Shown one piece after another: positions 24,672 to 35,763 of a stretch of DNA of 64,000 nt (position 1 is its first letter; each line of letters starts with the position of its first letter). The DNA is taken from contig JAZHRO010000062.1 of assembly GCA_037157565.1 (NCBI GenBank), positions 9,300,001 to 9,364,000 of the forward strand, read 5' to 3'. The position numbers were made by a program, and so were the translations under genes. Source of the DNA: Thalassia testudinum (lineage: Eukaryota > Streptophyta > Magnoliopsida > Alismatales > Hydrocharitaceae). The notes beneath the pieces were generated by a model. That model saw only the letters and a program-made list of their open reading frames with translations, was not told the DNA's origin and searched no databases.

Positions 24672-25902
24672 CCAAGGTCCAGAAACTCAAATTCATTGCA
24701 AAGGCCAAATACTACCTCTGGGATGAATCACTGCTCTTCCGCATTGGAGCGGACCAGATTATCCGAAGATGCATCCCAGACTCTTAGATCCCCAGTGTGT
24801 TATCTTTCTGCCACAATGATGCATGTGGTGGCCATTTCTCGGGGCAGAAAACCGCTGCAAAAATTTTGCAGTTGGGATTTTTCTGGCCAACCATCTTCAG
24901 AGATACACACAAATACGCCCAACACTGGAAACGATGTCAGTTGGTCGGTTCTATGACCACGAGAGACATGATGCCACTCCAACCCATCATGGTCGCAGAA
25001 GTGTTCGACGTCTGGGGCATCGATTTTATGGGCCCTTTTCCGAACTCGCATGGCTTTGAGTACACATTGCTAGCCGTTGACCATGTCTCGAAGTGGGTTG
25101 AGGCCATCCCGGCGAGACAGGCTAACCATAAGACCGTCATTTCTTTCGTACAGCAGAATATTTTCGCGAGATTCAAAATACCCCACGCTCTGATTAGTGA
25201 TGGGGGAAGCCACTTCATTCATGCCCATTTTAGGTCGTTATTAAAGAAATACGGGGTACATCACCGCATAGCCACCCTGTATCACCCGTAGAGCAATAGG
25301 TAGGCTGAAGTGTCTAACCGTCAGATCAAGCTGATTCTCCAGAAGTCGGTTAGAACAGATAGGAAGGACTGGTCCGACAAATTAATCGATGCATTCTAGG
25401 CATATCGGACTGCATACAAGGCCCCACTTGGAATGTCACCATATCGCATGGTATATGGCAAGGCCTATCACCTTCCTGTAGAGTTGGAATACCATGCCTT
25501 TTGGGCGGTGAGAAAATGCAACCTCGACCTCGATGCAGGAGGTTGAGAACGAAAACTCCAGCTCAGTGAATTAGAAGAAATCCAGTGGGAGGCCTATGAG
25601 AATGCATTAATATATAAGGACAAGCCAAGGCCTTTCATGACCGCCACATCCGGAGGAAAGTATTCACGCCCAACCAGTGAGTTTGGTTATTTGATTCATG
25701 ACTGAAACTGTTTGCGAGGAAGCTTAAGTCCAAGTGGACTGGCCCATATGTTGTGATATAGCCATATCCTAATGGGGCAGTCCAGATCAAGGACCCAAAA
25801 TCTGGGCATATATCCACGGTAAATGGCCAGTGCCTCAAGCCATTTTTGGCCTAGGAACCTCCTCCACCTAACTAGACTGTTCATCTTAGTGAGGACATGT
25901 GA
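24672..25902 (+). pseudogene. pol: Element B pol, 3' part: integrase (broken)
   Basis: Continuation of B pol after element C. AKYYLWDE and [11 protein letters not shown] lead into the zinc-binding part (CGGHFSGQKTAAKIL near 24826). The catalytic triad is visible: Asp 25022 (GIDFMGPF), Asp 25199 (ISDGGSHF) and Glu 25307, the last two spaced D-x35-E. Further on: GMSPYRMVYGKA, VELEYHAFWAVRKCNLDLD, and NGQCLKPF near 25825. Stops occur near 24785, 25289, 25301, 25397 and 25544, and the frame is lost after about 25620. End at about 25902 is approximate. Confidence 0.92.
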
Positions 25903-26159
25903 TTGAGTGCTCGCCCAGCTGGCTGCGTTAAACTCAGCACATATAGATAGCATATATCCCACATTTCACCATCATTTACATCCATCTTTATACATAGCAT
26001 ATTTTTGTTTTAGCATATTTCCCTTTTGTATATTGCATGTTAACAGGTTGGCTGGTGCTGAATATAATTTCAAGAGAAATTACAGGTGATTTCTACCAAT
26101 TCCCTCCCTGCAATATTTATTTTCTTTTATATTCATGCATGAGGACATGCAAGAACTTA

Positions 26160-26173
26160 GGCATGGGGGGGTA
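26160..26173 (+). promoter_or_regulatory. Post-pol PPT-like tract of B
   Basis: GGCATGGGGGGGTA, 1.7 kb before the LTR, preceded by the AGGA-loop hairpin. Confidence 0.8.
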
Positions 26174-27871
26174 GATACAGTAGAAACTGAAAAATTTTTT
26201 GCGAACACTTAAGAAAATCTCGGAGCTGCATGTAAAATGTACTTTAGGATCTTAAATAAAAGAACAATAGACTCCACCTCCAATGCTCGCATTGGAGCTA
26301 GAAATCATTCCCAACAGCCATTTCCGACTCACCCGCTCATCTTTTGTTCTAAATTTAGGGTCAAGCTGAATGTAACTCGATACGGGAAATTCACGAAGTA
26401 CAAATTATATGAGGTTACATGTTTATAGCATATATAGATATTGCATTCATGAATAAGATTATTTTATTAAGAGAATGCATTAGGGATTTTATCCTCTAGT
26501 TGATTCCTATAATCTGGAATCCAGTACAACTTTTCACACACATGTAGAATTTGCAATGGATTCATGGTGAAGGTTGATAAATGTCTTCAGTCTATCGAGA
26601 AGAAGTAGTGCTTCTTTTCCTAAACCCCTGGACAGTATTTTGGGAGTCAAGCAGATTTTCTTCCAAAAATCCACCAAATAGTGTAAGATGAGAGTAGAGT
26701 GTACTGGTGCTCTAAGATTAGTGCAAGGAATCTAGAATCCTAGATAATTAGGTGATGATACTTTGAGTTTAGACATAGTTTTCGCTCTCGGTTCCCGCAT
26801 ATACATTTTTGTGAGAAATTGTGAGAGCCACCAAATAAGGCAAATATGCAGGGAGCGAGTTTTTATAAAACTAGGGCTAAGGTGGATGGTTATGACCATT
26901 CTCTACGAAATCCTTAGCTGAAGAGGGTATTGATGTCAAGGTCAGAAATACACCATCCTATCCATCTCTCCCGATGCTGTGAGTAGGCACTTCCACCAAA
27001 TAAGCCACCCAATGTCTCTTGAGTACTACCAATCCCTGATAATGCCTCCTCAATAAAGTTCATGGATGTATGCTAGTTGTGTTGAAAAAAGAAAAGAAAA
27101 TTGAAAAAAAAAATTAGAAAAAGGAGAAAAAGCAAAGAAAAGAATGAATATTTAGTGTTTATTTCATCGAGGCAATACCATCAAATAAAATTGAGATCCA
27201 CCAAATATGGCCTTACCCTATCTTTCTTGTGTTTCTGACCGCCCAAATACTGGCTGAGGAATTCTGACTTAGTATTAGGGTTATGAGAACTCAATTAAAG
27301 TGTTAATGCCTAGTGAGACCACCAAATACAGGTCATAAATGTGAATCTGGTGAAGTTGTGAGCTCTAAGAAAGAAAAGAAAAGGAAAGAAAAAGAGAAAG
27401 AGAGAATAGATATAAAGGAATCAAAAGGGAGCATAGTTTTTATCATCTTTCTCTGAGTTGAGTTACTTAGTAATTCGGGAATCTAGATCTGTAGCACTAG
27501 TCTCTATGTAGCACCAAGTGAGAATGAGCCACCAAATATATAATCCTTTCCCTCAGAGATTCTCTACCTAAGCCTAAAGATCGGGTGGAATTCATAGAAT
27601 GTCTTGAATACCCCGAGGGAAGAAGTCCGCCTATTCCGCTAGAATTTTTACTAGGGGTCAAGAACAGGCTTTAGAGGTGCATTAGTTTTCACTCGAATCC
27701 ATTGCAAAAGCTACATAGGTGCACTTTCACGATTGTCTGGATTTCTATAGCATAGGATGAAAACAAAAAGGAGAAAAATCTTTCTGCATACACTTGATAA
27801 AATAATCAGTCCCTTAGGGACCCTTTCCTTAAATAAATTAGTCTTGCATTTGCTAGCGACTAGCAAGATTT

Positions 27872-27884
27872 AGGCATGGGGGTA
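27872..27884 (+). promoter_or_regulatory. Terminal PPT of B
   Basis: AGGCATGGGGGTA ends directly at the LTR start TGATTGCG; primer tract for plus-strand DNA synthesis. Confidence 0.9.
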
Positions 27885-30273
27885 TGATTGCGCAGCAATC
27901 ATAGGTCTTAATTGACCTAGATTAAGCTACGACTTAGCATAAGTTAGGGTTATTCATGCATGCATACGCATTATTTGCATCTTTATTGCTTTTCTTTAGC
28001 TATGCATGAAATAATGTTATAATGTGCTGATTAAGTGCATTATGTCAATTGCAGGCAATAAGCTGATCAGGAGCTGTATCTGGAGCTGGATCTGAAGCTG
28101 GATCAGGAATAACAGGAGTTGCAGTAGAGCTAGAGTAGAAGGCTTAGTTTAGAAGTAGGAATAATAATGTAAGGGGGTTAAAGGTTTTCTATTCTATTAA
28201 GTAGAAATAAAGCAGTAAAATGTGAAGAGCTTAAGTCCATCCAAGCCCTAGGATAGCCTAGAGACTTCCCTAAGCCTTAGCCACCCTTAGATAAGGTCAC
28301 AACACCCTAGGAAGCCCTAAAACCCTAGTTCCAACATTTATCTGGATGTCCAGATAAGTTATAGGATGTCCAGGACCCTTAGCCATCTCCTGTACACCTC
28401 AAACCCACTTTAGCAGTGTTATTGAACATCCAGACACATTGTCAAAAGTCCAATTTCTGCAGAATACCCAAAACAGAACCTTGATTTCCCCCTGACTCAG
28501 ATTGGACGTCTAGAACTAAAGTCTAGACTTCTGATTTTTGAGTATAAGTCGTCTGACCACATTATTGGACGTCTGATACTGGTCTCCAGTCCCTGTTTTG
28601 AGATTCAAGTCTTGATCTTAGATCTCTAGCTCCCTAGACCTAATCCCAACCCCATAGGAACCTAAATTAAGATGTCCTAACCCTAGTACATCACCTCTAG
28701 ACCTATCTAAGGACCTAATTAGGTCCTCACCAAACCTAATGTACTATGATCAAAGTCAATTACCTTCACCTAAGTCAATTGGACTCAATTGAGCTTAGAT
28801 CTCAACCCATACAAGTTCAATTGGACTTAGTGAGAGTCCAATTGACCTAAACCCAACCTAATTGAGTTATTTCACTCTCAATTAGGTTCACACTCATTCA
28901 ATTAAACTTAGGTTAAGTTTAATTGCATTTTCTCTTTAGCAATTAGGGTTTGTAACCCTAATTCAAGACCTACACCTACCCAAACCCCTTAGGACCTAAC
29001 CTAAGCCACCTAGCCATATTGTGCACGACCACACACACACACACACCCCCATTCACGCACACACACTTCTCTAGAGTTCTCTAGAACTCTCTTTGAAGTG
29101 GCGTCACCTCTTGGTTGCCAAATTTAGCAACTAAGAGGCATTCAAATTGAGATCCACAATTTTTGGATCTCAAAGACCACCTCTACCCTCATGTGGCTGG
29201 ACACTCTTGGGCTCTCTCTAGAGAGTTCCACACCTCTCTAGAGAGAAGCCATTGGGTCTATAAAAAAACCCCATGGACAGCTAAGTGACCCTGTTCACAT
29301 CCCTTGGCTTCATTGGCACCACTCACCTCATTAGCTCCATACACGCCCACCTTCACTTAGGTTAGCTACCCCACCTCCACGAGCTCACCACCATCATGGA
29401 GGACATCATGCTGAGATGCTGGATTAATCCTCCCTCTCTCCAAGGGTCGGCCTAAGCTACATTGGCCGCCCCTCATTCTTCTCCCGACCACTCCAAGGCT
29501 ATCGGGGACCACTCCTGAATGCCCTTTATTCTACTAGACTTAGTTTACGCTCTCCATAATTTTTACTTCTTTTATTACTGCTTAGTAGCATAGTCTTAAC
29601 TTCTCCCCCAATGATGCATGCAAAATCCTCCCATCGATTCTTGTATGCAATCATTTTCTGGTAGCTAGGTTTAAATTTCAAGCATTTATGTACAAGCTTT
29701 CATCTAAATTTCTTGTGCAAACAACTCCCCAATGAATGAATGAAAGTGCATTTATATATATATATATACCAATGAATGAATGAAAATGCATTTATATATA
29801 TATATCTTTATGTGTTTGAAATCACCATGAGCTTAATAATTATCATATTTGCATGATTTAAGTGCCTGCTCTTTAACTGTATATCCATTACGCACCAACA
29901 TGTTGTTTCCTGAGGATATTGAAAATCTAATGATAGACACTTTCTCCATAAATAGTCACCACCTCACTAGAATCATGCACATAGAAACTCACACATTCAC
30001 CTTCGTAATTTATTTGACTCATGCGCACGTAATCTGAGTTAATAATAGAAGTGGTGAAGTTTTAGTTAGGAGATTGGAAATCGACATGTGTTTTTAAGCG
30101 AAGTAGAGCAATAAAAAGATCGACTTCAAAAGTGAAAGCAATGCCTCCTAGAGACGAACGACCGAGACTCAAGTCTCATAATTTTTGCAAAATAATATCT
30201 TTGTTGGATCATACTTCGCGACTATACTACGACGCTTTTTTCTATCAAATACGTGATCTACGACATCTCAATA
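27885..30273 (+). repeat. 3' LTR of element B
   Basis: 2389 bp, begins TGATTGCGCAGCAATCA (perfect 7-bp inverted repeat) and ends TCTCAATA, where the final CA has become TA. It is 40 bp longer than its partner mainly because a segment with CCAATGAATGAATGAAA and (TA)n is duplicated at about 29727-29810. TATA box at 29269-29277. Confidence 0.95.
29269..29277 (+). promoter_or_regulatory. TATA box of 3' LTR B
   Basis: CTATAAAAA; the right half of the surrounding palindrome present in the 5' LTR is altered here. Confidence 0.65.
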
Positions 30274-30278
30274 GATGG
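30274..30278. repeat. Right TSD of element B (GATGG)
   Basis: Matches 5223-5227. Confidence 0.93.
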
Positions 30279-31352
30279 CCATTTCTCTGGGCGTAAAACC
30301 ACAGCGAAAATTCTCCAATGTGGGTTCTTTTGGCCCACTATGTTCAAAGATGCATAGATGTATTGTAGGGCATGCGCTCATTGTTAGACCCTTGCAACAT
30401 GGGTCCGCGGGATATGATGCCTTTAAACTCGATTATTGTGTGTGAAATCTTTGACATTTAGGGAATTGATTTCTTGGGACCCTTTCCCGGATCTAACGGC
30501 TTCGAGTATATTCTACTCGTTGTTGATTATGTCCCTAAATGGATCGAAGCCGTCCCCACGAGAACTAGTGATCATAAAGTTATCCTTCGTTTTATCTAGG
30601 AGAACATCTTTACTAGATTTGGGGTTCGTAAGGCGATCATCAGCGATGGCAGGTCTCATTTTAACAATGTGCACTTCTAGTCCTTAATGAAAAAGTATGA
30701 GGTGTCGCATCGTATCTCGACTCCTTACCACCCCCAGAATAATGGACTGGCAGAACTGTCAAACCGAGAGACCAAGAAGATCCTTCAGGTCACTATTCGA
30801 CCTGATAGGAAGGATTGGTCTACTCGCCTTCCAGAAGCCTTGTGGGCTTATAGGACCACCCACAAGACCTAATTAGGCATGTCTCCCTTCAGATTAGTAT
30901 ATGGAAAGGCATGTCACCTTCCCATCGGGATGGAGCACAAGGCTTATTGGGCAGTACGGAAGTGCAATCTAGATCTGATGAAGGATGGAATACACCATCG
31001 GTTGCAATTGAGCGAGATCGAGGAATTATGCAATGATGTGTATGAGAACTCGCGTATCAACAAAGAGTGGGTCAAAGCCTTCCATGACAGGCACATTGTG
31101 CAAAAATCTTTCCACCCTAGTCAAAAAGTCTTACTCTTTGAGGCCAAACTCAAACTGCTCCTAGGAAAACTCATATCGAAATGGATTGGACCATTCTTGG
31201 TGAGACGAATCTTTGGAAATGGAGCCATTGAAATTTGCGAACTCAGCCTTGATTCTGAACCTTTTATCGTGAATGGTCAGAGACTCAAACCGTTCATCAA
31301 ACTCACTGACCCGGACTTGGTTGCTATCTCCTTTGATCTCCATTCTCCCTGA
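30279..31352 (+). pseudogene. pol: Element A pol, 3' part: integrase (broken)
   Basis: Picks up at HFSGRKTTAKIL inside the zinc-binding domain. Catalytic residues by position: Asp 30468, Asp 30645 (ISDGRSHF), Glu 30753 (NGLAELSNR), the last two spaced D-x35-E. The C-terminal part from 30687 is well kept: [87 protein letters not shown]. Stops lie near 30366, 30387, 30459, 30597, 30678 and 30870. The natural stop is at 31350-31352, in line with the end of D pol. Confidence 0.93.
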
Positions 31353-31392
31353 GATTATTGTGCCTGGCTGATGGCATTAAACTCAGCGCTTA

Positions 31393-31408
31393 ACGGGAGG
31401 CAACCCAT
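31393..31408 (+). other. Post-pol GGGAGG hairpin of A
   Basis: ACGGG-AGGCAA-CCCAT, 41 nt after the pol stop; four pairs plus one G-U. Confidence 0.7.
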
Positions 31409-31639
31409 CAGTTTTTTGGAAAAATCAAAACCCTTCTTGACATATCTTGTGCTGAACTCATATTGCACTTTAGGGTTCGTCCATTAGAACAATCGACTCT
31501 ACTTTTGGTACCCATACCAGAGCTTGAAATCATTCGCAACAGTCATCCCGACCCATCCACCCACCTAAACCTATTCTAATGTACGATCTAAGTTGGATTC
31601 AAACCCACCTAATTTATAATGAGGACATTGCAAATCGTA

Positions 31640-31653
31640 GGCATGGGGGGGTA
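31640..31653 (+). promoter_or_regulatory. Post-pol PPT-like tract of A
   Basis: GGCATGGGGGGGTA, 1.27 kb before the LTR. Confidence 0.8.
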
Positions 31654-32910
31654 TTAGATTGCAAAATGTGTGAGAATCACTTCACAAGAAAGGGTTTCAT
31701 CAAAAAAATTACATATTCCAAAAATCAGAAAAAAAAATAGAGAGGAGGTTGGGAAAAAAAAGAGGAGCCATTTTGAGAGAAAGGAGCAAAAAAAAAGAGA
31801 AAAGAAAGTTGAGTCCCTTAGAAACAATTTGGAACCTACCCACCTTTTAGGTTGGATCGAATGATTAATTAAGACCTGAAAGGCTAAAACTTAAGGGATT
31901 AGTGGCAAATACCAACCTTAAGCCTCTTGGATCGATTTCGATTTAAACACTCATGTACTTATCAAGATCCAGACTAATCCTCAATAGGTTGAGGAAAATG
32001 CAATGCTTGTGTATTAAGTCTAAGGCTTAGGGTGTATTCGGCCCCGTTAACTGACCTCTGATTTGTGGGACTCAGTAACTTAAGCACCCTAAATCACACA
32101 CAGTTTGGTTCAGTGTGCTTTAATTATGAAATCTTGACAAAGGGCATTTAATCTGTTCTGAAAATGGTCCTAAGATCTAGAATAGGAGCGGCCCAAAAAC
32201 ACAAGTTGATTTGGACGAGTTCTCAACGTGGAGAGGTAGGAAATTCCCCTAAAATATTTGCAATAACATATCGTCTCCTCGGTGTTTGTCTCCTAGGATA
32301 TCTAAATATCCTACTGAGGGCATGTAAGCACCTTGTGTTCGTTCAAATGCCATGGGCAGGATTATCTCGAAATCTCGATTGCCAGGGTCTGAAATTAGTT
32401 ACAGAATGCCATGGGTGGCACTATCCCGAAGTGTCGAAAGAGAATGCTATCTCGAGGCATCGAATAGGGACCTTGCGAGGATTGATGGTGGGGACAAGGA
32501 ATCCGATACAGACCATGCTTAGGGCCAATCCAAGGATGGATCTAAGGAAAAATATAATGAAAAGAAAAGAAAGAGAATGCTCTCCACAAATAAAAACCTC
32601 CTTCTAATCTCTCTCTTATAAAATGCACTGGCAAACTAAACTGGACTAACCTTGTTTCAAGCACGGGTGCTTTAATTGCTGGGTCCAACGAACCTTAGGA
32701 TAGTTCTAGTGGTTCTTAGAAACCTTCGTGGTGGACTGAGGTGAAGGCTAGTCAGGTCTGGATCTGGGTTGGTACTCGAGTACCTCTAAGCCTATTGTTG
32801 GTATTAAGATCTGATTCCTAGAGATGCGGTTTAGTAGGACATCCTTACGGTTAAACCCGACCTAGATAACTGGTTCGATTCAGACAATTTTTGCTAAGGG
32901 ACTAGCAAAA

Positions 32911-32926
32911 GCTAGGTATGGGGGTA
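32911..32926 (+). promoter_or_regulatory. Terminal PPT of A
   Basis: GCTAGGTATGGGGGTA abuts the LTR start at 32927. Confidence 0.88.
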
Positions 32927-35505
32927 TGATGGGAACACCATCATGAGCCATAACTAGCTCTATTTGATTGGAGTAAATGAATAAAAGCTAGTACATATCC
33001 ATCAAAAGGTTTTAAGGGCACAAAACACTTATTTGAGAAAAAGAATAAGAAAATAGGGTTATTTATGCAAATTTACGATTCTATCACAAAAGTAGAATAA
33101 CTGTGGGTTTTCTCAGGGGTTAAATAAAGGTCAAAATGTGCTTTAGAGTCTAACAAGAGGGTTCATGCATAACAAAATGGGTTTTCACACATCTCAAGAA
33201 TTAAATGACATTTCAAACCCTAAAAATGGACTTGCTTAATTCGCTGAGGTTCTGGTTAGGATAAAATTCACCTAAACCATCTAAAATTCATATAAAAATA
33301 TTATTTATGGTTTGGTATGCTTGATTTGACCTAAAATAGAGTCTCAGATAGAAAGTTGCCCTAATATGGGTAACTATGCAAATTACCCAGTCAAACTTAG
33401 TCAAACCAAATTACAACTTCACCATTGTATTCCTTGGGCCTAAATTAGGTTTGTACCAAAATTTGGGCCCAATCTGAGATCATCTTGAGCAAGTTTGCAT
33501 TTTGGTCCTGTCTAATTCTTTCTTTCACAACCATGCCACTAACTTTCAAAAAAGTTTACATTTAGGTCCCTAACTTCTGTCATCTTCTTTGAAAACCGGT
33601 CCTGCCACCATTAGTGTGAACATGTCGAGCTCCAGCGAGATTCGAGTGGAGATTTCTCGCTTGATTCTTAATTCAACCTTCCCAAAATTGAACCGAAGAT
33701 TCTTTATAAAATTCCCTTCCACATGAGATTGGTCATGAGCTCCAATTCTTTCCCAAAAGGTCATGTGAATCTTTCAAAAATTTGGGTATCCTATTTCTCT
33801 AAGACCTTCCGATCTTGGAAGCTTTTTCCAAACTTGGAATGACCTCCCATGGCCTATATAAGCACACCCAATGCCTCAGTGTGCTTCTCAACAAATTTTG
33901 GTGAGTCAACCACCTCTAATTCTCCTTCGGCCACCGAAACCCTTGCTTTGATGACCTCTCTCCGTCCTTCTCCTCTGCACCTCCAACCATCAAATTGGTG
34001 GTGCCACCATCTTCCTCTCTTCCTCGCACACCTCCCCAGCCAAAGAGAGGATGTTTCTCTGCCTCAATTGCCGTCACTACTTCGCTGACTCTATCGTCTT
34101 CTCCAATGTCGGTCGACCAAAATTGGCTACCTCCATCTGTCTCTCACTCTCTCTCTCACTCTACTTCTCTTTCCCACATTCACAACACACACACGTCTGC
34201 CAACCACTTCTCTCGCACTTCATCTTCTTCGTGTCCAACAGAACTCCGACGAGTTCATCCGCACTTCCATAGACCCCTACGTTGCCTTTTTCGTGCTCTA
34301 CATCTCTGCCACACACTCACGATCTAAAGCCCTAAGATAATTAGGACTATTGATCACTTGAATCCTCCACCAAACACAAGCTTAACCACACGCACTCACC
34401 GACCTCGTCAGAGGTCTTTTCAACCATGAAACACCACCACACCACACGCATTCCATTCATCGCCGTTCGGCAACTCTTTTGAAGTGCTTTAACACAGTCG
34501 AGAGGCCTTATTATTGACTTTTAGGTTACAGGTCATGCCTGCCATCAAAGGCAAGCTTCGAGCAAGCATGATATTTGCTTCACGTTCGATAGCACCAGGC
34601 ATCACGCCCAGGCAGCGCGAAACCACTCCAGGTTCCCTTTTTGACCATCAATTGGACCCTTTCACTAGCAGAGAACGTGAATTCGACGAAGGAGCTACAG
34701 CTGCCTGCTGTGCGAAGAATAAGGGACAAGATAGTCCCATATTGGATACGGAAGACTCTCCCATGTAGTTTAAATCGATTTTATGCATCTGGCTTATCGC
34801 CTCAGCATGCATAGGGGGTGAGGTCCCCACACACATGCCCATTGCATGCTCTCGCCCACAGCCACGCCACGCGGGTCTGAGCTTTGAACCATTTATCTGT
34901 ATACCTAGATCTGATTAGCATATATCTGAGAGGGGGAAAGGAAGAAGGAAAGAGAGAAGGGGGAGGGGGTATTGCTCTTGCAGGTAGTCATGCGACACTT
35001 AGTCACGAGAAGAGGAAAAGCGCTAAGGCAAGGAAAGCTAAAGAAGAGTAAGGAAGAAGAAGAGACCCTTGAGTCTCTCGGAGGCACTGTAGTAATTGGC
35101 TGTTTAAGATGTCTGATCCATGCATGCACATCTGATTTCACATACCCAAGCCTCTCAGGATCTATTGCTTACTCATCTTGCGTGAACTAATTATGGTTGA
35201 TATTGTGCAAACATTTGAAATAGTTGTGGTTAAATTGTAGGGTTAATTTGGTGATTCAAATCACCATTTTAACCCCATCTTTTTGCACTTTATTACTGAG
35301 CTTCATTTCTATATCATTTTTAAGCAAGTCTTGGTTTCAATTTCTTATATGTTTGACTCAAATTGTGATCTTGAGTTTTAAATTGCCATCTTTCTCCCTA
35401 CGTTTGACCTCGAATTTCTTTCGAGCATAAATTTTAAGTGTTTTCATGATTTATCGGCTATAATGCAACGTGTTACTTTTAAACACTGATTCAGAGTGAC
35501 AAACA
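32927..35505 (+). repeat. 3' LTR of element A
   Basis: Starts TGATGGGAACACCATCA followed by TGAGCCATAACTAGCTC as in D. Segment 34792-34880 (CCTCAGCA..GGGGTGAGGTCCCC) matches 48058-48140 of the D LTR, and CGGCTATAATGCAACGT at 35453 matches the D LTR end region, so the LTR runs to about 35505 (..GACAAACA). TATA-like CTATATAAG at 33854. The right end is set by alignment with D and is uncertain by about 10 bp. Confidence 0.85.
33854..33862 (+). promoter_or_regulatory. TATA box of LTR A
   Basis: CTATATAAG in the position of the D LTR TATA box relative to the LTR start (about 930 bp in). Confidence 0.65.
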
Positions 35506-35763
35506 TGTGGTAGAAGAGGAAAGGTCAGAGGGGGTGCTTCAAGAGATCACTGTTAGCTCTTTGTAGAATTGCTTATCCTTTCATGCTACAGAAGGGTTGA
35601 AGTTCAAGGTGGGAACTACTTATGAGTCTGGAGTTGGGAGATCCCCATACAAATTGAGGCAAAGAAGAAATGCACATTCAGCAAGAATGGATGAAAACTC
35701 CATAGCTGTTGCTCTCAAAGTTGAAAAACTCCAATAGTCCAACAAAAGGGGATCCTAGGTTGA

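Larger units (their letters stand above)
25903..27884 (+). other. 3' non-coding region of element B
   Basis: About 2 kb without coding sequence. Holds the post-pol hairpin TGCATG-AGGA-CATGCA (26136-26151) with a PPT-like tract at 26160-26173, six copies of CCACCAAATA at 26671, 26828, 26993, 27198, 27319 and 27529, A-rich stretches (27090-27150, 27367-27415), and the terminal hairpin TTGCTA/TAGCAA (27850-27866) before the PPT at 27872-27884. No env-like ORF. Confidence 0.85.
5228..30273 (+). mobile_element. Athila-type LTR retrotransposon B (complete outline, decayed, with C nested inside)
   Basis: About 25 kb outline, of which 14064-24666 is element C. LTRs 5228-7576 and 27885-30273, PBS at 7579, gag from 9125, pol through RNase H to 14063 and integrase at 24672-25902, two PPT-like tracts and a perfect 5-bp TSD. 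Gag is closer to that of C than to A or D (shared KDENxAFELFE segment). The coding region is mostly one frame with many stops plus a template-switch palindrome at 11801-12003. The LTRs differ by many substitutions and small indels, so the insertion is much older than D. Confidence 0.95.
31353..32926 (+). other. 3' non-coding region of element A
   Basis: Shares the order of signals with D: hairpin ACGGG-AGGCAA-CCCAT at 31393-31408, hairpin AATG-AGGA-CATT at 31618-31629 with PPT-like tract 31640-31653, A/G-rich stretch 31725-31810, degenerate tandem units with CCATGG and ATCTCGAA at about 32350-32470, then hairpin TTTTGCTA/TAGCAAAA (32889-32910) and terminal PPT. ORFs here have no coding character. 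Confidence 0.85.
30279..35505 (+). mobile_element. Athila-type LTR retrotransposon A, right part
   Basis: Remainder of element A after the nested B: integrase 30279-31352, 3' non-coding DNA 31353-32926, 3' LTR 32927-35505. The base after the LTR belongs to a LINE, so A most likely jumped into the LINE; its own TSD would be TGTGG (35506-35510), which cannot be checked because the left end is outside the window. Confidence 0.88.

Noticed and set aside
32164..32607. 147-codon ORF in A 3' non-coding DNA as an env-like gene
   Set aside because: It overlaps the degenerate tandem units, has no signal peptide or membrane segment, and D has no matching ORF.
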